From contig CACZIO010000030.1 of assembly GCA_902781215.1 (NCBI GenBank), positions 1 to 39,857 of the forward strand: 39,857 nucleotides of DNA, given 5' to 3'. Position 1 is the stretch's first letter, and every line of letters starts with the position of its first letter. Below the pieces are notes generated by a model that saw only the letters and a list, made by a program, of their open reading frames with translations, was not told where the DNA came from and searched no databases. This document shows positions 12,912-21,275 of this stretch, piece after piece. This stretch comes from an uncultured Lachnospiraceae bacterium (lineage in GTDB: Bacteria > Bacillota > Clostridia > Lachnospirales > Lachnospiraceae). The position numbers and the translations under genes were made by a program.

Positions 12912-12919
12912 ATCACTTC

Positions 12920-15457
12920 CTACCCGAATACCTCCTCCGCGTAGTGCACGGTCGCCATGGCGTCCGGCGCGTAGCAGTCCGCCCCGATGGAGTCGGCATA
13001 TTCCTGTGTCATGACGGCGCCGCCGACCACGACCCTGGTGTCGGGCTTTTTTTCGCGGAGCTGGCGGATGGTCTCCTCCATGCTCACGACCGTCGTCGTC
13101 ATGAGGGCACTGAGGCCGACCAGGCGGATCTTCTCGCGCTGCGCGGTCTCCACAATGGTCTCCGGGGCGACGTCCTTGCCCAGGTCCAGGATGTCATAGC
13201 CGTAGTTTTCCAACATGACCTTGACGATGTTCTTGCCGATGTCGTGGATGTCCCCCTTGACGGTCGCCAGGATGATCCTGCCCCTGGCCTCGCGCTTTTC
13301 GTCCCGCATGGTCTCCTTGATGACCTCAAAGGCAGCCTTGGCGGCCTCGGCGCTCATGAGGAGCTGGGGCAGGAAAATGGTTCCCTTCTCAAAGCCCTTG
13401 CCGACGACATCGAGGGCCGGGATTAACTCCCTGTTGATGAGCTCCAGGGCAGGAAGGCCCTCCGCCAGCAGGGCGCTCGCCGCCTCGGCAGCCTTTTGTC
13501 CCATGCCCCGCCGGATGCTCTCAGCCAGGGACATGGCGCCGGATTTGTCCTGGTTTTTTCCGCCTGCTGCGCCGGGCAGGCCCGGGGCACCTGCATTTGC
13601 TCTTCCGCCGGCAGTTCCCTCAGGCACTGCAGCCAAAGTGCCGGGCGCAGCCGCCGCATCCCCCGCAGCGGTCCCGGCGCCGCCCGAAATGTTGGCTGAA
13701 GCAGGCCGGCGCACGATATTGGCGCAGGTGTCGATGTAGCCCATGCACTGGGGGTCCATGTCCGAGAGGGCCAGGAAGGCGCGGTAGGCCAGGATCATAT
13801 CCTCGTTGCCGGGGTTCATGATGGCGCAGGACAGCCCCATTTGCATGGCCATGGTCAGAAAGTGGGCGTTGATGACGGACCGCTCGGGCAGGCCGAAGGA
13901 AATATTGGAGACGCCCAGGATGGTGTGGCCGCCCAGCTCGTCGCGCACGCGGCGCAGGGTCTCGAGCGTGACCAGGGCCCCCTTCGTGTCCGAGGAGATG
14001 GTCATGGCCAGGGCGTCGATCACCACATCCTCGCGGGGCACGCCAAAGCGGTCCGCCGCCCGGTAGATCTTTTTCGCGATCTCGATCCGGCCGTCGGCGG
14101 TCTCCGGGATCCCGCCCTCGTCCAGGGTCAGGCCGACCACCACACCGCCGTATTTGGCGACGAGGGGGAGGACGGACTCCAGGCTCTCCCGCTTGCCGTT
14201 GACGGAGTTGACCATGGGCTTGCCGTTGTAGAGGCGCATGCCGCGCTCCATGGCCGCCGGGTCGGAGGTGTCGATCTGGAGCGGCAGGGCCAGGATGCTC
14301 TGCAGGCGGGTGACGACGGTCTCCATCATGCGGGGCTCGTCGATCTCCGGCAGGCCCACGTTGACGTCGAGGATGTGGGCGCCACTGTCCTCCTGGCGCA
14401 GGCCCTCCTCGAGAATGTACTCGATATTGTTGTCCCGCAGGGCCTCCTTGAACTTCTTTTTGCCGGTCGGATTGATCCGCTCGCCGATGATGAGCGGCTT
14501 TTTGCCGATCTCGACCGCCTGAGAATACGAAGAGACCACTGTGCGGTGTTTTCTGCTGACCGGGATAAAAGGAAGATTCCGGACCGCCTCCACGGTTCTG
14601 CGGATATGGTCCGGCGTGGTGCCGCAGCAGCCTCCGACGGCCTGCACGCCCATGGCGGCGATCTTTTTCATCCAGACGGCGAAGGTTTCAGGATCCACAT
14701 CGTAGACCGTCCGGCCGTTCTCACTGCGGGGCAGGCCTGCGTTGGGATTGACGAGGACGGGCACGGAGGCGGTCTCCACCAGCTGCTGGACGATCGGGAT
14801 CATCTGCTCCGGCCCCATGCCGCAGTTGACGCCAAGGCCGTCCACGCGCAGGCCCTCCAGCATGGCGACGGTGGATGCAACCGTGCCGCCGGTCAGGAGC
14901 TTGCCGCTGCCGTCGTAGACATTGGTGATCAGGACGGGCAGGTCGCAGTTCTCCTTGGCCGCCAGGACGGCTGCCTTGGACTCATAGCTGTCGCTCATGG
15001 TCTCGATCAGGACCAGGTCCGCGCCGGCCGCCGCACCGATGCGGACGACCTGGCCGAAGAGGTCCACGGCCCGCTCGAAGGGCAGGTCGCCGAGGGGCTC
15101 CAGCAGGCGTCCCGTCGGTCCGATGTCCAAGGCGATATAGGCGTCCCCGCGTCCGGTCCTGCGGCGCGCCTCCTGCGCCAGGGACACCGCTGCCTCGACG
15201 ATGGCGCGCAACTCCCCCTCATCCGGAAACTTGAGGGCATTGGCCCCGAAGGTGTTGGTGTTGAAAATATCACAGCCCGCCCGCAGGTATCCGCAGTGCA
15301 GGTCGATGATATCCTCCGGCCGGGTGAGGTTCCACCTCTCGGGAAGCTCCCCGCCCTGCAGGCCTTTTTCCTGCAGGATGGTCCCTGTCCCGCCGTCAAA
15401 AAACAGCCATTCTTTTCCCAGCCGCTCCAGCAAGGGTCTCCTGTTCACACCTGCCAT
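12920..15457 (-). CDS. metH: Cobalamin-dependent methionine synthase lacking the activation domain
   Basis: 845 residues. Domains: homocysteine S-methyltransferase (1 to about 300; Zn ligands in GVNCGMG and GGCCGTTP), pterin/methyl-THF binding (about 320-580; IIGERINPTGKKKF, then DVNVGLPEID), cobalamin cap (about 645-720) and B12 Rossmann domain (about 725-845; GDIHDIGKNIV gives the axial His, DxHxxG). It transfers the methyl group from methyl-THF via cobalamin to homocysteine. The AdoMet reactivation domain of E. coli MetH is absent; it is supplied by the separate gene at 15695-16375. An Ala/Gly/Pro-rich insert (about 590-645) separates the folate and cobalamin parts and is unusually long. 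ATG 15457 lies behind CAGGAG. Likely one transcript with the activation gene and metF. Confidence 0.95.
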   Translation of the reverse strand: MAGVNRRPLLERLGKEWLFFDGGTGTILQEKGLQGGELPERWNLTRPEDIIDLHCGYLRAGCDIFNTNTFGANALKFPDEGELRAIVEAAVSLAQEARRRTGRGDAYIALDIGPTGRLLEPLGDLPFERAVDLFGQVVRIGAAAGADLVLIETMSDSYESKAAVLAAKENCDLPVLITNVYDGSGKLLTGGTVASTVAMLEGLRVDGLGVNCGMGPEQMIPIVQQLVETASVPVLVNPNAGLPRSENGRTVYDVDPETFAVWMKKIAAMGVQAVGGCCGTTPDHIRRTVEAVRNLPFIPVSRKHRTVVSSYSQAVEIGKKPLIIGERINPTGKKKFKEALRDNNIEYILEEGLRQEDSGAHILDVNVGLPEIDEPRMMETVVTRLQSILALPLQIDTSDPAAMERGMRLYNGKPMVNSVNGKRESLESVLPLVAKYGGVVVGLTLDEGGIPETADGRIEIAKKIYRAADRFGVPREDVVIDALAMTISSDTKGALVTLETLRRVRDELGGHTILGVSNISFGLPERSVINAHFLTMAMQMGLSCAIMNPGNEDMILAYRAFLALSDMDPQCMGYIDTCANIVRRPASANISGGAGTAAGDAAAAPGTLAAVPEGTAGGRANAGAPGLPGAAGGKNQDKSGAMSLAESIRRGMGQKAAEAASALLAEGLPALELINRELIPALDVVGKGFEKGTIFLPQLLMSAEAAKAAFEVIKETMRDEKREARGRIILATVKGDIHDIGKNIVKVMLENYGYDILDLGKDVAPETIVETAQREKIRLVGLSALMTTTVVSMEETIRQLREKKPDTRVVVGGAVMTQEYADSIGADCYAPDAMATVHYAEEVFG

Positions 15458-15552
15458 TCCAATCGCTCCTGTTGTTTCTTTTTTCTTCTGCTGCTTCTAT
15501 GCTTTTGTCGTTTTGTACCGGCAGAAAACCTGTCTTCTCTTTTTGCCGGATT

Positions 15553-15590
15553 CAAGACTCGCTTGCGAGTCTTGCGCCCCGCGTGCGGGA
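15553..15590. repeat. Palindromic repeat, family P copy 1
   Basis: CAAGACTCGC-TT-GCGAGTCTTG is a perfect 10-bp-arm palindrome followed by CGCCCCGCGTGCGGG. Related sequences occur at 23541-23569 and 29034-29071, each between genes of the same strand. It lies in the 237-bp gap between metH and the activation-protein gene. Confidence 0.6.
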
Positions 15591-15694
15591 TGCCTATAAG
15601 GACATCATCTCCCGCAGCTGCCATTTTATGGCTGCATTTTCCATGCCGCCGGATTTTGCACGATTTGCAATATTCTGTGGCTTTGTCTCTATCT

Positions 15695-16375
15695 CTATAC
15701 CTTGTTCCGCGCAAAGGCGCAGTCCTGCGATTTCGTGCACTCCTCGCAACCGTGCAGGACGCAGCCCGCCTTTTCGCGCGACAGTCCCACGACCGCCGTG
15801 ACCGACTTGGAGGGCATCATCAGCATGCTCTCCGTCAGAGAGACCCCGATCTCCTTCTGCAAGCGCAGGATCCGCGCCAGGTCCTCCTGGAACTCAAGGG
15901 GAAAATCGCCGTACCCGGGCGAAAAGCGGGGCCGGCAGTAGAGTCCTTTTGCCGCCGCTGCCTGTATGATTTCCCCGTTCACCCGGTCGGTCCAGGCTTC
16001 GATCATGGCCGCTGCCGCGGCCTGCAGGATCACCGCCCGGCTCATATGCTTCACGCTCGCGCGCGCGATCAGCCTGTCCGGCCCCAGTCCCAGGGTCGTC
16101 CCCATCAAATAGACACTCTCACAGCCCCGCAGGTTCCGCATGAGGCTCCTGCTGCTGATCTCCATGCCCGCGATCCGCAGCACCGGGATCTGCGCCGCGC
16201 TGCCGCCCGCGGGATACACACTCTGTATGGGGTACTCACGGAAAATATATCTGGGCGTCACCGCCTCCTGCAAATCCTTCAGGCACTCGTCCACCAGCCG
16301 GACCACCGCCTCGTCAGGCATGTTTTTACGATATCCCAGATAACGATAGACTTCTCTCTTATCCGTTTCGATCAT
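15695..16375 (-). CDS. Methionine synthase activation protein (AdoMet-binding, MetH reactivation domain)
   Basis: 226 residues corresponding to the C-terminal activation domain of classical MetH, here a free-standing gene. Key motif: CRPRFSPGYGDFPLEFQ, equivalent to the RxxxGY AdoMet-binding segment. SVTAVVGLSREKAGC follows, and the Cys-rich tail CVLHGCEECTKSQDCAF is common in stand-alone versions. It would bind AdoMet and re-methylate oxidised cob(II)alamin on MetH, using an electron donor. ATG 16375 follows TAGGAG. It lies between metF and metH in the same direction; the gap to metF is filled with tandem REP elements, the gap to metH with a family P palindrome. Confidence 0.9.
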   Translation of the reverse strand: MIETDKREVYRYLGYRKNMPDEAVVRLVDECLKDLQEAVTPRYIFREYPIQSVYPAGGSAAQIPVLRIAGMEISSRSLMRNLRGCESVYLMGTTLGLGPDRLIARASVKHMSRAVILQAAAAAMIEAWTDRVNGEIIQAAAAKGLYCRPRFSPGYGDFPLEFQEDLARILRLQKEIGVSLTESMLMMPSKSVTAVVGLSREKAGCVLHGCEECTKSQDCAFARNKV

Positions 16376-16409
16376 GTTTTTCTCCTATCCGGAGACCGGT
16401 GAATCACCT

Positions 16410-16590
16410 GGGGAGAACCGCCCGGGACGGTTCTCCCGGTTCTTTTTTGCCGCCCGGAACTGAACCACACGGAGCGGTTTCCCGGTTCTTTTTGTACCGC
16501 ATAGAACCGTCCCAGACGGTTTTCCAGACGGTTCTCCCGTTCTTTTTGTACCACTCAGAACCGTCCCAAACGGTTTCAGGCAAGTTTCCC
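16410..16590. repeat. Cluster of tandem REP-like units
   Basis: GGGAGAACCG/CGGTTCTCCC (16410-16437) is followed by three units, each beginning GTTCTTTTT(T)G and carrying AGAACCGTCCCAGACGGTTT or a variant, starting near 16439, 16485 and 16537. The GAACCGTCCC core is the same as at 8894-9037 and 9607-9634. The cluster fills the space between metF and the activation gene and can fold into several alternative hairpins. Apparent reading frames within it are artefacts of the repeat. Confidence 0.7.
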
Positions 16591-16608
16591 GGATGATTTC
16601 CGCCGGTT

Positions 16609-17469
16609 TCACCACAGAGCGGAGAGGCTGTTCTGGATGGCGGCAGCGATCTCGGGCTTGTTCATGCTGTATACGTGGATATGGGTGACGCCGTTGGCGA
16701 TGAGGTCGACGATCTGCTCCGCGGCGTAGACCACGCCCGCCTGCTTCATGCTCTCCGGATCGTCGCCGAAGCGGTCGACCATGGTGCGGAAGCGCTGGGG
16801 AATCGTGGCGCCGGACAGGGCGACGCTGCGCTTGACCTGGCCGGGATTGGTGATGGGCATGATGCCGGCCACGATCGGCACCTCGATCCCGGCCTCGCGG
16901 ATCCGGTACATGAAGCTGTACATGGTCGCGTTGTCAAAAAACATCTGGGTCGTAAGAAAATCGCAGCCCGCATCCACCTTTTCCTTCAGGTGCATGATGT
17001 CCTCCGACTGGCGCTCGCACTCCACGTGTCCCTCGGGATAGCAGGCTCCGCCGATGCAGAAGCTGTCGTCGATCGACTTGATATCGTAGATCAGCTCCGA
17101 GGCATGGTTATAGTCAAACACGGTGCGCCCCTCTGCCGGGATGTCCCCGCGCAGGGCCATGATATTCTCGATTCCGTTCTCGCGGTAGTTCCGGATCATA
17201 CCGCGGACCATCTCCTTGGTCGAGGACACGCAGGTCAGGTGGGCCAGCACATTGGTCCCGTACTTCTGCTGCAGGTCCGCCGCGATCCGCGTCGTATGCT
17301 TGCTGGTGCCGCCGCCGGCTCCGTATGTCACACTCATAAAATCCGGCCGCAGGGCAGCGATCTGCTCGGTCGCCTGCTCTACCGTCAATATCCCGGCCTC
17401 CGTCTTGGGCGGAAAGACCTCAAAAGAAAGGGTGACTTCTTTTGTGTTGAGAATATCTATGATCTTCAT
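16609..17469 (-). CDS. metF: 5,10-methylenetetrahydrofolate reductase
   Basis: 286 residues, standard length. It reduces methylene-THF to methyl-THF, the methyl donor for MetH encoded downstream. Motifs: TLSFEVFPPKTEAG (N-terminal strand with catalytic Glu), SVTYGAGGGTSKHTTRIA, ALRGDIPAEG, FLTTQMFFDNATMY and GIMPITNPGQVKR, all typical of bacterial MetF (FAD-containing TIM barrel). ATG 17469 has AGGAGGT about 12 nt upstream. It is the first gene of the metF / activation protein / metH group. I saw no S-box, T-box or cobalamin riboswitch in the 478 bp upstream. Confidence 0.96.
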   Translation of the reverse strand: MKIIDILNTKEVTLSFEVFPPKTEAGILTVEQATEQIAALRPDFMSVTYGAGGGTSKHTTRIAADLQQKYGTNVLAHLTCVSSTKEMVRGMIRNYRENGIENIMALRGDIPAEGRTVFDYNHASELIYDIKSIDDSFCIGGACYPEGHVECERQSEDIMHLKEKVDAGCDFLTTQMFFDNATMYSFMYRIREAGIEVPIVAGIMPITNPGQVKRSVALSGATIPQRFRTMVDRFGDDPESMKQAGVVYAAEQIVDLIANGVTHIHVYSMNKPEIAAAIQNSLSALW

Positions 17470-17947
17470 ATCGCGACAATGACCTCCTGTTTATACATCT
17501 CTCTGCCTTATGTGCTTTTACGGGCAGACTGCATCCCGATTCTCAGAACCGGTACTAATTAGACTTTTTCCAGTATACACCATTTGCATCAAAAGATTCC
17601 ACCGTTTCGGCACGATTTGCCCATTGTTTTGCTAGGTATTTGCTGTAAGATGCTCTCGCCATCAAGGTTTTGCTGCTGTGCCGACGCCCTCGAAATCGAG
17701 GCGTTTTACGTGGCACCCCCACAAAACGAGCGGAACGGCGTTTTAACGCCGCATCTTCTTTTTGGCTCCGGAGGCACCTGGAACAGCGCCTCAAAGGAAA
17801 TCCCGGACAAAAAATTCAGACAAATCCCCACACAAATCCCGGAAGGGAATCTGAAAAAGGCACCGCCCGCCGGGACGATGCCTTTATTATCCTGAAAGTC
17901 GTCTGGAAGACCACCCGGGACAGTTCTCCCGGTGGTTTACTGCAACG
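17470..17947. other. 478-bp region upstream of metF
   Basis: It contains hairpins GGCGTTAAAACGCC (about 17735-17750) and ACCACC...GGTGGT (17911-17937, beyond the next lipoprotein stop). A minus-strand frame 17555-17662 (MARASYSKYLAKQWANRAET, 35 codons) has a lower-GC, protein-like composition. It has no ribosome binding site and no recognised relatives, and could be the truncated start of a lost gene. No riboswitch recognised. Confidence 0.4.
17911..17937 (-). terminator. Hairpin after the 17948 lipoprotein gene
   Basis: On the minus strand ACCACCGGGAGAACTGTCCCGGGTGGT pairs ACCACC/GGTGGT and GGGA/TCCC, starting 10 nt after the stop codon. The core again resembles the REP family (GAACTGTCCC). 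There is no T-run. Confidence 0.4.
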
Positions 17948-19873
17948 TTACTGCAGTGCCTTGAACATCTCCTCCGCAGTCAGGAGGTCGTCTTCGCCGC
18001 ATGTCACGGCGCGGGTGTCATCAAAGACAAAGGTGAGTCCGTCCCGGTAGCCGTTGCGGGAGATCTCCCCGCCGTCCCAGAAATACTGGTAGACCGGTGC
18101 GCCGTTCTCATCGGTCTGGAGGCGGGCAAAGTTCCGGTTTCCGTAGTGTCCCTGGGTCGAGACCCGGAGTCTGCCTCCGGTGATGCTGTAGATGGTGTCA
18201 TAGTAGAGGTTTTCGATGCCGGACGAGCTGCAGAGCAGGTTTTCGTGCTTCAGGTAGCGGAAGCTCCGGCGGTTGAGCCAGGTTTCCTCCAGCTTTCCGT
18301 TCCGGTAGACGACGACCGTCGCACCCTTTTCACTGGTGGCTCCCACCTGCACAAAGGCGGGGGTACGCCCCTCGTCCAGGCTGATCAGGGCATAGCCCTT
18401 ATATTCCTCCGGGTTCAGTCTCTGCAGGTGGTCCGCATAGGCCTCCTTCCAGGACTTCCAGCTCCGGTTCTTTCCGTCGGATTTCCCGGTCAGGTACTCC
18501 GTGACCATGGTAATCCCGGGCGATTCGACATCCCGATTGACGAGGTCTGTCTTCTCCCGGTTCAGGACCATGACCCCGTCCTCTGTCCCGTCGTAGACAC
18601 GGGCCTCGCGCACCTGGCCCTTGGCATTCCCGCTCTCTCCGGTTTTCTGATAGCTGCAGACAGTCAGGATATCGGTGCAGCCGTCTTCGTTATAATCTGT
18701 AAAATCCACGGCCTCCAGGCCGGCAAAGACACGGTCCGTACGCACGTTGCCGTCCTCCATCTCCCCCAGTGTCTGGATCAGCCATCCGTCCCTGACCAGG
18801 CCGAAGCTGATATCCGCTCCCGGGTTCGCCGCCGTGTCCGGATAAAAAGGAGCAAAAAAGACCTCCCCGACCGGCTCCAGGGTCCCCTGATAGGACTGGC
18901 TCTCGATCAGGTCCTTCTGGATCCAGAAGGTGTTGGAGCGGAAAAGATAGTCTTTCCCCGACGCGCGCAGGACCGCCTCATAGGTCGGCCTGTAATAAGC
19001 GGTCTTTTCCTCCGCCCCGCCGGACCAGGACTCCGGCTGATAGTGGATCACAAGGGTATCCCCCTGCTGCCAGCCATCTGTACATGTAACCCTGCGCTGG
19101 TTGGTGTCCCCGTGCTGGTGATAATAGGCCTTGTAGCGGTCCATATAGGTCCAGTTCTCCAGGGGCCGCGTACAGTCCTCCAGAGAGATCCCCGCCTTGC
19201 GGGTCAGCAGGTCCTCGATCTGATCCTCCGTCAGCTTCGTGACACCCGTGTGCAGTTCATCCTGCGAGATCTTCCTGAGATAGCGCTCGAGTTCCTTGCC
19301 TGAAAGCTCCTCCCGCGGATAGCCGGCGCCGCTGTAAAAGACCTGCTCCAGGTCGATGTCCTCGGGCCGCTCGTAGGCGGAGAGGAGAAAGCCGTAGCTG
19401 CTGTCCTCGTTCAGGTAGTCTTCGATCTTCTGCAGGGCGGCGCTGTCCAGACGGACCGGATTGGTCCAGGTCATGGCAGCTGCCGGATCCTCCGCGCCCG
19501 CAGCCGCGGAGGCCGCCGTCGCGGCGGCTGTATGCCCTGCGGAGGCCGTCGTCACAGATGCGGCGGCGCTTCCCGCCGGGGCGGCTGTCGAACCGGTGCT
19601 GCCTCCCGCACCGGCCATCGCTTCTGGAACTTCGACGGTACTGCCCGCCGCTGCAGCTGCCGCGGCACCTGTCTCTTCCAGGCCGGCATCATCTTCTGCC
19701 GCGGATCCGGCATCCTCCGTCTCCACGGCATCCTGCTCCTCACCGGAAGCACTCTCCGCCAGAATATTCTCTGTATTCTCCTCTTCTCCCCGTCCCGGTT
19801 CCGGTCCGCAGGCGGACAGGATGCAGGCCGCGGCAGCCACCGCCGCCAGAGCCGCATATATTTTCTTTTTCAT
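17948..19873 (-). CDS. Large lipoprotein of unknown function with disordered N-terminal linker
   Basis: 641 residues from ATG 19873 (MKKKIYAALAAV), chosen because GGAAAGGGAT lies upstream and the lipobox ILSAC follows at a normal distance; an earlier ATG (19927) would bury the signal. Residues about 25-130 are Ala/Glu/Gly/Ser-rich and probably disordered, crossing the wall. Residues 135-641 form a folded domain with many Trp/Tyr. VDFTDYNEDGCTDILTVCSY resembles an FG-GAP/VCBS Ca-binding loop (DYNEDGCTD), and further segments are predicted beta. I recognise no enzyme family. Probably a surface protein. It is transcribed alone; REP-like hairpin at its 3' end. Confidence 0.65.
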   Translation of the reverse strand: MKKKIYAALAAVAAAACILSACGPEPGRGEEENTENILAESASGEEQDAVETEDAGSAAEDDAGLEETGAAAAAAAGSTVEVPEAMAGAGGSTGSTAAPAGSAAASVTTASAGHTAAATAASAAAGAEDPAAAMTWTNPVRLDSAALQKIEDYLNEDSSYGFLLSAYERPEDIDLEQVFYSGAGYPREELSGKELERYLRKISQDELHTGVTKLTEDQIEDLLTRKAGISLEDCTRPLENWTYMDRYKAYYHQHGDTNQRRVTCTDGWQQGDTLVIHYQPESWSGGAEEKTAYYRPTYEAVLRASGKDYLFRSNTFWIQKDLIESQSYQGTLEPVGEVFFAPFYPDTAANPGADISFGLVRDGWLIQTLGEMEDGNVRTDRVFAGLEAVDFTDYNEDGCTDILTVCSYQKTGESGNAKGQVREARVYDGTEDGVMVLNREKTDLVNRDVESPGITMVTEYLTGKSDGKNRSWKSWKEAYADHLQRLNPEEYKGYALISLDEGRTPAFVQVGATSEKGATVVVYRNGKLEETWLNRRSFRYLKHENLLCSSSGIENLYYDTIYSITGGRLRVSTQGHYGNRNFARLQTDENGAPVYQYFWDGGEISRNGYRDGLTFVFDDTRAVTCGEDDLLTAEEMFKALQ

Positions 19874-20063
19874 TTCTTTATCCCTTTCCTGCAACACATG
19901 CTTTTCATGTGTATGAGGCATTTTCATGAGCCTCCACCCCCATGCGGTGCGGCAGCTCTTATGAATGTGGTCCTCTACTGCTTCGCTTTATAGAGGCAGT
20001 ACATGCTCTGCAGGCGCCAGACAGCAAAGGCCCGGTCCCGAACGTTGAAAAATGACAGCACAA

Positions 20064-21029
20064 TCACCCCTGCAGCACCCGGATCTCCTCTTCGGTCAGC
20101 TTCCGGAACTGCCCCGGCTCCAGGGCCGGATCCAGCCGGAGCGGGCCCATCGAGAGCCTCTTCAGGTACAGGACCTTTTTTCCGACTGCCGCAAACATGC
20201 GCTTGATCTGATGATATTTCCCTTCCCGTATCGTAACAAGGGTCTGTGTATATTCCGTGATTTCGGGTGAAAGATATCTTCCGGGATCCACAGGGATCAC
20301 CATCCGCAGTTCCTCAAACTCTTTTCCGGCAGTATTGCCCGCGGCCTGCTCTCCGGACCTTCCCCCCGGGACTCTGTCTCCGTCAGGTTTCTCCGCGCCT
20401 CCCGCAGCGTTTTTGCCATTCATGCTGACGATCATCAGCTCCGCGGGCAGGGCCCGGAAGGCATCCTGTGACCCCTCCGCGCCGACCTGCATGCCGTCTG
20501 AAAAAAGCCTGACATCCTCGTTTGTCACGGCCCCGCTGACCAGGGCGTAATAGACCTTGTCCACGTGCCGGCCCGGCGCCAGGAGCCTGTGGGCCAGCTG
20601 CCCGTCATCGGTGATGAGGAGCAGCCCCTCGGTGTCCGCATCAAGCCGTCCCACAGGGAAGATTCCCCGCCGGCGGACAGGCTCCGCCGTCTCAGTGACC
20701 GGATCGCGCAGCAGATCCAGGACGGTGCGCTGCGCCGCGTCCTCTGTCGCCGTGATCACGCCCGCCGGCTTGTTCAGCATGTAGTAGACCGAGGTCTCCC
20801 GGCCGACCCGTTCTCCGTCAAAAAAGATCTCATCCTCCGGCGTGATCTGCCTGCCGGGGTCCTTCTCCGTATGCCCGTTGACCGATACCCTGCCGGCGCG
20901 GACGGCCTTGCGGATCTCGCTGCGCGTCCCGTATCCCTCCTGCGCCAGGCGCTTGTCCAGGCGTTCCCTTACCGGCCTGCGGCCGGTTACTTTATCCTGA
21001 ACATTGTCTGTACGTTCATCTTTTTTCAT
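20064..21029 (-). CDS. RsuA/RluB-family pseudouridine synthase
   Basis: 321 residues. An S4 RNA-binding domain (about 22-80, RLDKRLAQEGYGTRSEIRKA, VSVNGHTEKDPG) is followed by the pseudouridine synthase domain with GRLDADTEGLLLITDDG (catalytic Asp), HVDKVYYALVSG and REGKYHQIKRMFAAVG. It isomerises uridine in rRNA; the spacing and GKYHQIKRM motif favour the RsuA (16S U516) group over RluB, but this is not settled. A Gly/Ala/Glu-rich insert at residues about 210-245 interrupts the domain, unusual for the family. The start codon at 21029 is directly preceded by AGGAAAG, which is the end of the structured leader element at 21030-21181. Confidence 0.92.
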   Translation of the reverse strand: MKKDERTDNVQDKVTGRRPVRERLDKRLAQEGYGTRSEIRKAVRAGRVSVNGHTEKDPGRQITPEDEIFFDGERVGRETSVYYMLNKPAGVITATEDAAQRTVLDLLRDPVTETAEPVRRRGIFPVGRLDADTEGLLLITDDGQLAHRLLAPGRHVDKVYYALVSGAVTNEDVRLFSDGMQVGAEGSQDAFRALPAELMIVSMNGKNAAGGAEKPDGDRVPGGRSGEQAAGNTAGKEFEELRMVIPVDPGRYLSPEITEYTQTLVTIREGKYHQIKRMFAAVGKKVLYLKRLSMGPLRLDPALEPGQFRKLTEEEIRVLQG

Positions 21030-21181
21030 ACTTTCCTACCATGCCGCTCGCAAGAGCGGCAGCCTGAGGAGAATTTCGCGAAGGCGAATTCTCCGAAGGA
21101 TCCACAGAGCTTTGGGCCGCCGCGCGGCACAAAGCTCTGAGAGCGAAAAATACTGTATCGACAGTATTTTTCGCTCTTTCC
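21030..21181 (-). ncRNA. Structured leader element, copy A (four hairpins)
   Basis: Four consecutive hairpins: 21043-21060 (GCCGCTC, GCAA loop), 21068-21094 (GGAGAATT arm), 21105-21139 (CAGAGCTTTG arms plus inner GCCGC/GCGGC) and 21140-21177 (17-bp perfect stem, ATCG loop). The element starts at the base next to the pseudouridine synthase start codon and is bounded by CTTTCCTAC(C/T)ATGCCGCTC copies at 21031-21049 and 21176-21194. Copy B at 27908-28061 has the same order, spacing, ATCG loop and linker (TTCTCCGA.G, GATC, ACAGA), but different paired bases in the stems. That indicates selection or inheritance of structure. Its role as a 5'-UTR regulator or mobile repeat is unresolved. Confidence 0.6.
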
Positions 21182-21205
21182 TACTATGCCGCTCCCTTTT
21201 TTATG

Positions 21206-21244
21206 AAAATGTGCAGCCGCATACAAGCATGCGCTGCACATTTT
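21206..21244 (-). terminator. Terminator of the histidine kinase/response regulator transcript
   Basis: AAAATGTGCAGC (21206-21217) pairs with GCTGCACATTTT (21233-21244), with an inner GCAT/ATGC pair, giving a stem that ends in a T-run on the minus strand, 32 nt after the response regulator stop. Confidence 0.7.
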
Positions 21245-21275
21245 ACATCCGGGTCATATCGCTCAGCACAGATCC

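Larger units (their letters stand above)
12335..12919. other. 585-bp intergenic region
   Basis: This region lies between metH and citrate synthase. It holds a GC hairpin (12828-12858), a 14-bp tandem repeat (12874-12911) and a lower-GC stretch (about 12520-12820) unlike the flanks. A plus-strand frame from ATG 12595 (55 codons, starts MSKEVNLDAK) is open but has no ribosome binding site. I see no recognisable gene; the AT-richer block may be a relic of transferred DNA. Confidence 0.4.

Noticed and set aside
13841-16402. An 853-codon plus-strand open frame opposite metH and the activation gene
   Set aside because: Antisense shadow; metH motifs on the other strand are unambiguous.
16372-16615. 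Small frames rich in NRxG/EPGNR in the metF downstream gap
   Set aside because: They are translations of the tandem REP units and have no start context.
17555-17794. A 79-codon minus-strand gene upstream of metF
   Set aside because: The first half is Arg-rich translation of palindromic DNA; only the last 35 codons look protein-like and they lack a ribosome binding site.
17470-17947. A SAM (S-box), T-box or cobalamin riboswitch upstream of metF
   Set aside because: None of the conserved core sequences could be found by eye; a covariance search would be needed to exclude a divergent type.
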